Source of the DNA: Leptobrachium leishanense
Lineage: Eukaryota; Chordata; Amphibia; Anura; Megophryidae
Assembly (NCBI GenBank): GCA_009667805.1
Contig: CM019075.1
Span: 13,841,738 to 13,905,737, forward strand
DNA length: 64,000 nt
Direction of reading: 5' to 3'
The stretch's first letter is position 1. Every line of letters begins with the position of its first letter. A program made the translations under genes and the position numbers. Below are positions 57,766-64,000 of this stretch, piece by piece. A model generated the notes under the pieces. That model had not been told where the DNA came from. It did no database searches and saw only the letters and a list, made by a program, of their open reading frames with translations.

Positions 57766-58883
57766 GTGAAACAAGAGGGAGCAGGGGGAGTGTGGAGCTG
57801 GTGGCCAGAAATAAGATTTTGTGGGAAGGGCCAGAAGCTGGGGGCTAGTTTGGGTGATTGGCAAAGTGGAAGCAGCTGGAAAGGAAGCTACACGTTTTTA
57901 GGACAGGGTGGGAGGGATAGAGTCCAAATGCATGCTCTGTGGCTGGGGAATCCTGGCATTGCCCTCTTGGAATATGCCCGCTGTGCCATCGGGGAGTAAA
58001 AGCCCATTGATGGGAAAACCCTGCTCATTCAGTATAATCAGGGAGTCACATGACGTTGCTGAATCTAGACCTGACACTGAAGCCACCCCCGGATCATAAC
58101 AGGCTGGTACGGCAGGTGGTGGCATTTTTTTGGCCAGGCCGTGTAGATGAAGAGGATCAACCTAAGAATTGAATACATTTAAGCGGGACAGGGTGGCTGC
58201 TCGCAGGATTTGGTCCTTATTTGAGCTTCTCTCCTGCACCATGATTTTTTTTTTTTTTCCTGTCCGTTTGTTAAAGTATACTTAGACTGTTTTACCTTGG
58301 TCCTGTCTCTCTCTCGTAAAATACATGTGCATATTCAGTGAAAGATCCCGTAATTCCCCCGAGATGGTCATAAAAGAGACTTCACAGCTCTCCGTTCCTT
58401 ATTACCGTATGTGCGCAGGCAGACTCGCCTGGAAGACTCGCAAACCTTCTTCTCTGCAAATTAATGTCTCTTCCGCATGGCTGGCCACACGCAAGAGCTG
58501 CATCCCCCCCCCCCTCTGTTCGCGCCGTGAAATCTTCTGGCACTTATTAGCTTTGAAGAAATATTCATGCAAACGGAAGAAATATAAAAAAAACGCCTGA
58601 ACAGCTAAAAATATCCAATTCAGATTTCTAGAAAAGTGAGGAAATCGCTCTATTTCTGACCGCATGAAAAGCAATGTTCTCGTCGCTGAATAATCGGGCC
58701 CTTCGTTAAAGTCGAGCTGCTGCATATATATCTATGTTTAATTTAAAGTGCCCGTGTTGTGACTGTTAAGGATGCGGCGCACGAGGCAGAGACCAGCTCC
58801 GAGGCGCCTGACAAATCAAGATGTAATGCAAACCCTGCTTTAACGCTGGTGAGTTAAAGTGCAGAACCTATGTCAGCTCTTAA
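57766..58883. other. unannotated intergenic stretch
   Basis: Contains a T run near 58244 and a C run near 58506. No exon, promoter or transposon could be supported. Confidence 0.4.
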
Positions 58884-58998
58884 AGCCGTGATGGGGAACC
58901 TTGGCAACCCAGATGATTCTGAACTACATGTCCCATGATGCCCAGGCAGTCATGGGACATGTAGATCCAAAACATCTGGGGTGCCAAGGTCTTAAAGG
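58884..58998. mobile_element. fold-back hAT MITE, copy 5
   Basis: GGGGAACCTTGGCAACCCAG pairs with CTGGGGTGCCAAGGTC. It contains ACTACATGTCCCATGATGC and its inverted partner GTCATGGGACATGTAGAT. Confidence 0.75.
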
Positions 58999-59194
58999 AT
59001 CAATTTTTGCTCTTACAGAAAGGGATATTTCATGTTTCGTGACCATTATGTATTGCAGACATCAGGAGCTCCCTCTCTAGACCAGCTGTAGCCCAGTCTT
59101 CTGTTTCTGCCATGGAGGCCGCCATCTTTAATTCATCTTTGGTCAGAAGCTTCATTCGTTCACACATGTGGTATTAACATGACTGAAACCGCAG

Positions 59195-59335
59195 GTATTA
59201 TTATTTTTTATTTATATAGCGCCAGCATATTCCGCAGCGCTGAACAATGGGCAGAGTGTAGACAAGGTTACAAAACATTGAGACTAAACATTTGACAAAC
59301 CAGTACAGTAGGAAACGAGGGCTCTATTACAATCT
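59195..59335 (+). repeat. interspersed repeat D, copy 2
   Basis: TTTATATAGCGCCAGCATAT, TCCGCAGCGCTGAACAATGG and GACAAACCAGTACAG, as at 23868-23970. Confidence 0.65.
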
Positions 59336-59399
59336 AGAAGGGTTGGGGGTGGAAACAGGAGGAGAGGACTGCAAGGTGAGAGTGATGGACTGCAAGGCG

Positions 59400-60092
59400 G
59401 TAGTGACAAAATGTTGGCGAATTGCCTGCACATACGGTGCCTGTTCGAGGGCAGTGAATCCCCCATAGAGGAGCAAAGCTTTGTCTATTCAGTGAACAAA
59501 AAACAGCAGTGAAAATTTGCCGAATTGCCCTGCCATTCGATGGTTTAATTCGGCAGGTTTTTCAGGCGAATCCCAATATTCCCGTTTTAATTCAATATCT
59601 AATAAACCGTTCTGCAGTAAAAAGTCTCTTTATTTATAGATTTTTTTAGGCATTTTTTGCAAACATTTTTTTCTGTAACAGCCCTCTTTATTATCATTCA
59701 TTGGATCATATGTAAATTTCAGACATTTTCGCTCAGTAGTTTCTTTGCAAACAGCGTTTCACTTTTCAAACATTGACACAAACTGTTTTTTTTTTTTCTC
59801 ACTCCATTCATCTGCAGTGTCGGCTTTTTCCGGCGGCTGCTCTGCGCTCTGATCGGCTCCTGCTCAGGTTTTTCTGTCGTGTTCTGCGGGGTTAATCCAG
59901 AAGTTTTTGCGGGTTTCGGTGTACGTTCGCCCTCGTTTTGCGGTGACTTTTCCCTGCATTATGACAGCCCTGTGGTGCTTGCTGAATACACCGTAGGGTC
60001 GCCGAAATGGGATCGCCAAATCACGCCGAATTGAAGAGAACGAAGTCACTGAACGTTCGGTGACTTTTCGATTCTCTTTGAATAACCCTGTA
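59400..60092. mobile_element. TIR element of the TTCGGCGA-rich family, left-truncated
   Basis: Shares AATTGCCTGCACATACGGTG, TTCAATATCTAATAAACCGT and the right end TCTCTTTGAATAACCCTG with the element at 23975-24866. As there, it directly follows repeat D. Confidence 0.7.
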
Positions 60093-60431
60093 TGTGTGCC
60101 CGTACTGACGTCCTTACCGGCGTCAGTTGCAGCGTTGTGACGCTGCAATGGGCCGTTCAAACGCTTTGTGCGCACGCAACAAGCGTCCGTTATCAAAGCC
60201 ACCCCGTCGATTCGCGAGGATATGCGTTGACGGGGCTGCAAAGTGCGATCCTCCATAGGAAGATCAAGCCTTGCAGCGCTGAGTGCGCTCAGCGAGGTGG
60301 CCAGATGGACGTCGAGTGAAAGGAGCGTCCACTCTCACAGACGTTCCTTCCGCTCCCCAAAGACCCTCGTCTGACATTCGCCTCAGTGTACCTCTCTGAA
60401 AACATTGGGGTATTTCTTTAAGTGGTTTACA
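60093..60431. other. unannotated, CpG-rich stretch
   Basis: GCGTTGACGGGGCTGC-type sequence with several CGC motifs. It resembles the interior of the MITEs in this window, but no ends were found. Confidence 0.35.
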
Positions 60432-60570
60432 CCTGGGGTCAGCAACCTTGTACCTCCAGATGTCTTAAAACTACATTTCCCATGAGACTCTTCCAGCATT
60501 AATGAGTGACTGGTCACCATGGAAGTTGTAGTTGCAAAACATCTGGAGGGACATGTTTGCTGAGCCCTGG
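60432..60570. mobile_element. fold-back hAT MITE, copy 6
   Basis: CTGGGGTCAGCAACCTTG pairs with CATGTTTGCTGAGCCCTGG. The arms hold ACTACATTTCCCATGAG and GGAAGTTGTAGTTGCAAAAC. It lies about 420 bp upstream of the ilf2 start. Confidence 0.8.
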
Positions 60571-60764
60571 TATAGGCCATAAATAAATTCGTCACACGGA
60601 AGGCTTCCCCGTGTAATGCTGTGGCCTTTGTTTCTTTGTACCAAACATCGACCTGTATATAGTGTCGCTTTTAACATTTTAAATAAAGTTCGTCGCACAA
60701 AAAAAATACTAGCATCATCCTCTCGCAGCAGACGGCCAGATGTGGGCGGATTCTTCCTGCTCCA

Positions 60765-60992
60765 TGTTTATTGGTGGTTTGCCTGACCATCAAACTGACG
60801 TAGGCGAGAAGGGCATCTGTGATTGGCGGCGTGGTGCGCTTCCTCTTGGTACTCTCTTATAAACGCCTCCAGTTGGCTGCCGTGCCGGTGCTTTTATCCA
60901 ATAGCAGTAGAGCTTGTTGGCTTTTTGTCGTAGGCCTGAAAGGCGGTGAGCGGGTTTCATTGTACGGAACGTGCGGTCCATACAGCCAGAAC
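60765..60992 (+). promoter_or_regulatory. ilf2: probable ilf2 promoter and 5' UTR
   Basis: Upstream of the ilf2 ATG are ATTGG (60770-60774), TGACGTA (60796-60802, CRE-like), ATTGG (60822-60826), TATAAA (60858-60863) and CCAAT (60898-60902). Three NF-Y-type boxes with a CRE half-site form a typical housekeeping-gene promoter. The transcription start was not located; the TATAAA may be incidental. Confidence 0.5.
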
Positions 60993-60997
60993 ATGAG
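60993..60997 (+). CDS. ilf2: ilf2 exon 1 coding part
   Basis: ATGAG with the donor GTAAGA. ATG is preceded by CCAGAAC (A at -2, G at -4; a moderate context). Confidence 0.8.
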
Positions 60998-63934
60998 GTA
61001 AGAACATGCGGTGCTGGTCTTGATTTTGTTACCGCGTGTTGCTGTGCGCTTCCTGTGGTGATGTTCGGGTTCCCAGAGGCTCTTAAGGCCCTGGCTCATT
61101 CTCAGGCCTCTGCCCCGTGTCCGCCATGCTGCCTCCCTTGGTTTCCCTATCGGCCTAGGCTCTGAGTGCAGCACGGCGGTATGAGGCGCGCCATATTCAC
61201 TGCTTTATAGGCTCCACGTCCATAAGGCCCTGCATATCCCCCTCACACTGATAGGAAGCACCTTTAAGCTGCGGCTTCCACGCTTTCCTGGAAATCATTT
61301 GTCTCTGCCGAGTGTCCTTTTCTTAAAGTAACAGTACAGCACGGTTGTTCATTGCATGAAAAGCATCCCTACTGCAGGTTAAACTTACATGGAGAATTCC
61401 AGGTAAACGGCCTTTCCCTTCCCAGACGCATGAATTATGCATATTGCAGGGCAGCACCTTTACTGTGCTTCCCATCTGTATAAACCTTGCCAGTCTGGCA
61501 GTTCCCTCAGTAGCATTCGCCTGCTGTGGGGATTCAGATGCCAGATCTCATTTGTTTGGGGTTTCTAACGTTGCATGAAGAGATTCTCACCCTGACGCGT
61601 TTCATCTATACACTCCGCAGGGTCCCACAATCCATGGGCTTTAAAAGGCACCAATCATCGTGCCTAAAAGTAACTATAGCACATTTAAAGAATCTCCCAG
61701 AACCGCCTTTACAAACTGTTTTTTTGGTTTTGTTTTTTTCTTCAACCCCTTTTTGTAAAGAAATTTCTGCGCTCCCTGTTTTCTTAGTGCTGCGGCATGC
61801 CGCATGGTTTTGGTAGGGATTTATGACTCCTAACAGCGGGAGGCGCCCCCCCCCCCCCCCACCAACTTGGTGCAAACGGATAGAGATCCTGGATGCTCGA
61901 TCAGGTTTAGCATTTACATTGCTGTGGTTTCCCCCTTTAAAGTGTCTGCTAAAAAATATTTCTGGGGGGGGGGGTGCTATAAAAGTGTACACGCTTGATT
62001 GCACTTCCACTTGGCAGTGGGATGAGGGAAAATTCTACAGCCTGTACGGAGTTAAAACTTGAAGCACCCTTACTATCTTACTACCCCCCCCCCCCAACAA
62101 CCTTGACCGCTTCCTCTCTCCCAGCCACTAGATGCTCTCCTGCAGTGTCAATTTAACAATGGTCACAAACGCGTTATATGCTTTTATATTTAAACTGGTT
62201 TAGGGAAAGGTGAAAAGCCAAAAGATTTCTATTTATAAAACCTGTTGCCTAGATACAGTTCTCCACTGAGGGTACTTTAAAGGGCTGCTACCACCAATCA
62301 ATGAAGTGAACTTTATTGTGTTTATTTGATGTTGCTGATATCTTACATTTGCTTTTTTTTTTTTTTTATAATCGTATGTTTAGTTAAGAGAAAATTTTCC
62401 TGTCACTGGGTTCATCTGTTGTGTGTTGTATCTTTCCCTCACTTGCTCCTCACTGCCTGGCTTTGGCCATAGAATGGAGTGAATGGGTCAGTCACTGACT
62501 CACATCATTGCATTGTGTGGGATGTATTCAAAGGACATCTCCATGGGGGAGGTTAGAAGTAATTTTTAAGCTCCTTGTTTTCTCATTCAGCTCACCTCAG
62601 CCTGTAGAATTGACCTCCGACAGCCTTATCTAAACCTTCCCACTCCCACCTCATTAACTGTTAAGTACTGTATAAGATAAAGCACAACCACAGAATATAA
62701 ATTGCCCTAGGTTTTTGGTAAATGTTGTGTTCAGGGAAAAATCCACAAAATGGAAACAGGAGATTAAATAAAAACCCTTAACTTTTTTTTATTAAATCTC
62801 CTTACTGGTCCATGTGCTAATACTTTTTAAAACCGGCTGGGAATGTGTCTGACATCTCCCCAGCTGATGCTGCAGTTCTGGGCTCTGTGCAGGAACGCTT
62901 TTGTGGCCAGTAGATGGCGATATCTGCCTTCCAAATTTATAGGTGTACAATATGGAATACATTGGCAACATTCCTAAGTATTTCTTACTCTAGGATTAAT
63001 CAAATGCATGTGGTTAACACTAACAGGTAGTTTAAATGGAACTTTTTTTGCATTGCAGTTCTCTCTCTCCAAACACACATTACAGATCACAGTAATATGC
63101 GGTGTATTTCAGCGTATGGCAGAGCTCCACAGCAATAGAATTCAATTATCCTCTTTTATTTACTAATAAACGTCAGTCAAAATAAAGTAGATTAAAATTT
63201 ATAATATATTAAAATATTTTAAATGAGTGCTTTGACATTTTTGCCTATAAAAGGGGGTTGGTTAAAGTTGTAAAAATAAATTTACGTTTCCACATTGAGG
63301 TACCCAACATCATCCTTGTAGGATATATGGATCAGGAGACAGAGGTCCAAAGGATCTGTCTCCTGTGGGATTTCCCTGCCAGGCAGGGGGAATCCGCATT
63401 GGTGACATCATTGTGCACAATGATGCCTGCAGTCTGAGGGCAGTCCCAGAGGAGGGGGCTTGGTTGGCATGTCGGCCTGCTGTGGTTCAAGCCTCTGCTC
63501 GGAGCAAGGACGGCTGTGGAGCATCCTCCACAAGCGTCCACAGTGCATGGGCTTTCAGGATACCCAGAAGCACTTGGTGCTCAGCGTGTGCTGTGCAGCA
63601 AAAAGAAGCCCCAATGTCTGCTCCTTTTTTTTTTTTTTTTTAAGCGTAAAAAAAAGTGAACCCTGCTGCTTGCCCGCAGCAGAGCTAAAATGTAAAGGGA
63701 AAAAAATACCTGCCTAGCGCTGCATGTCCCGGGCGTCGGGTGATTTAAAGATTTGCGAATCCCTGTTTCTTATTCCTGTATTGCTTCTTTTGTGCTTGTT
63801 CTGTGCCAGGTAAAGCTTAGTCTCCACATCTTGAATTTGTTTTTCATATTTTGTTCCTTCCTTATTTTTTTGAACAGGGGTGAAAGAGGACGAGGCCGTG
63901 GACGCTTTGGCGCCAGAGTTGGACCTGGCACTGG
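60993..63934 (+). CDS. ilf2: Ilf2 (NF45), first two coding exons; runs off the window
   Basis: Ilf2/NF45 pairs with NF90/NF110 (Ilf3) in a nuclear RNA-binding complex with roles in transcription, splicing and RNA stability. Exon 1 contributes only ATG AG (60993-60997, donor AG|GTAAGA). Exon 2 (63878-63934) follows TTTTTTGAACAG and reads on in frame, giving MRGERGRGRGRFGARVGPGTG, which matches the human N-terminus [20 protein letters not shown] closely, including the RG-rich tract. Donor GG|GTAATT. The protein is normally about 390 residues; the nucleotidyltransferase-like DZF domain is encoded beyond 64000. The intron is 2.88 kb. Exon 1 is too short to stand alone and is accepted because it supplies the expected start, phase and promoter context. 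Confidence 0.88.
60998..63877 (+). other. ilf2 intron 1
   Basis: Contains a partial repeat C copy (61425-61500), poly-C/poly-G runs near 61845, 61966 and 62085, and A/T-rich stretches. No transposon with resolved ends and no other exon. Confidence 0.5.
61425..61500 (-). repeat. interspersed repeat C, copy 3 (partial)
   Basis: GCATGAATTATGCATATTGC followed by AGGGCAGCACC. Orientation is arbitrary. Confidence 0.5.
63878..63934 (+). CDS. ilf2: ilf2 exon 2
   Basis: 57 nt encoding GERGRGRGRFGARVGPGTG; phase 2 at entry and exit. Confidence 0.9.
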
Positions 63935-64000
63935 GTAATTTTCATGTTTTTGTACTGTGTTGTGACATCGTGCATGAGACAAAACCTACCTCCCACTTGA

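Noticed and set aside
63332..63717. Short frames on both strands in ilf2 intron 1
   Set aside because: No splice context, no recognisable domain, and a T run follows; probably unnamed repeat sequence.

Overview
The window is vertebrate nuclear DNA, most likely from an anuran amphibian. I infer this from a Smad4 gene of the frog Smad4-beta type, a T2/Kolobok-type MITE, and a dense, layered mix of DNA transposons, LINEs, tRNA-derived SINEs and large minisatellites. There are no operons, ribosome binding sites or CRISPR arrays. Most long open frames are repeat arrays whose unit happens to lack stop codons.

Genes, all on the + strand. (1) A Smad4 gene has 11 coding exons between 18277 and 31640. 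It predicts 559 residues, every junction keeps the frame, and the 3' UTR runs to a poly(A) signal at 32770. Its linker lacks the leucine-rich export signal of human SMAD4, and the gene sits next to snapin and ilf2, so I call it the Smad4-beta (smad4.2/Smad10) paralogue. (2) The last three coding exons of snapin lie at 55303-56579; exon 1 is missing and an assembly gap lies just upstream. (3) The first two coding exons of ilf2 (NF45) lie at 60993-60997 and 63878-63934, and the gene runs off the right edge. Two weaker exon candidates are an SMC5-like exon (47091-47381) and an unidentified minus-strand terminal exon (56758-57050).

Layout. 1-2.1 kb: a dead Tc1 element and a SINE. 2.3-14.5 kb: three large minisatellites (23/28, 33 and 19 bp), with nested MITEs at 8.2-9.3 kb. 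14.5-17.6 kb: a minus-strand LINE 3' end split by a hAT-type element that itself carries further elements. 17.6-32.8 kb: smad4, with 47, 44 and 41 bp minisatellites in its introns and a second copy of the same LINE in intron 1. 32.9-35.8 kb: a C-rich 30 bp array just past the smad4 poly(A) signal. 36-40.3 kb: decayed LINE and Penelope-like pieces, a hammerhead-like motif, a CTG-rich array and a T2 MITE. 40.6-44.9 and 50.9-54.6 kb: two highly uniform arrays of one roughly 184 bp satellite in opposite orientations, the second ending in a 100-N gap. 44.9-50.9 kb: SINE, LTR-like, SMC5-like and L1-type fragments between the arrays. 55-64 kb: snapin, decayed repeats and the start of ilf2.

The most notable signals are the Smad4-beta locus without the export signal, the inverted pair of satellite arrays, a LINE family with a 39 bp tandem repeat built into its 3' region (about 8 versus about 44 copies), sharing of that LINE's tail with a tRNA-derived SINE, and fold-back MITEs that spread a ZNF143-like motif near genes. 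No sequence search could be run; all family names rest on recognition of the translated or terminal sequences.
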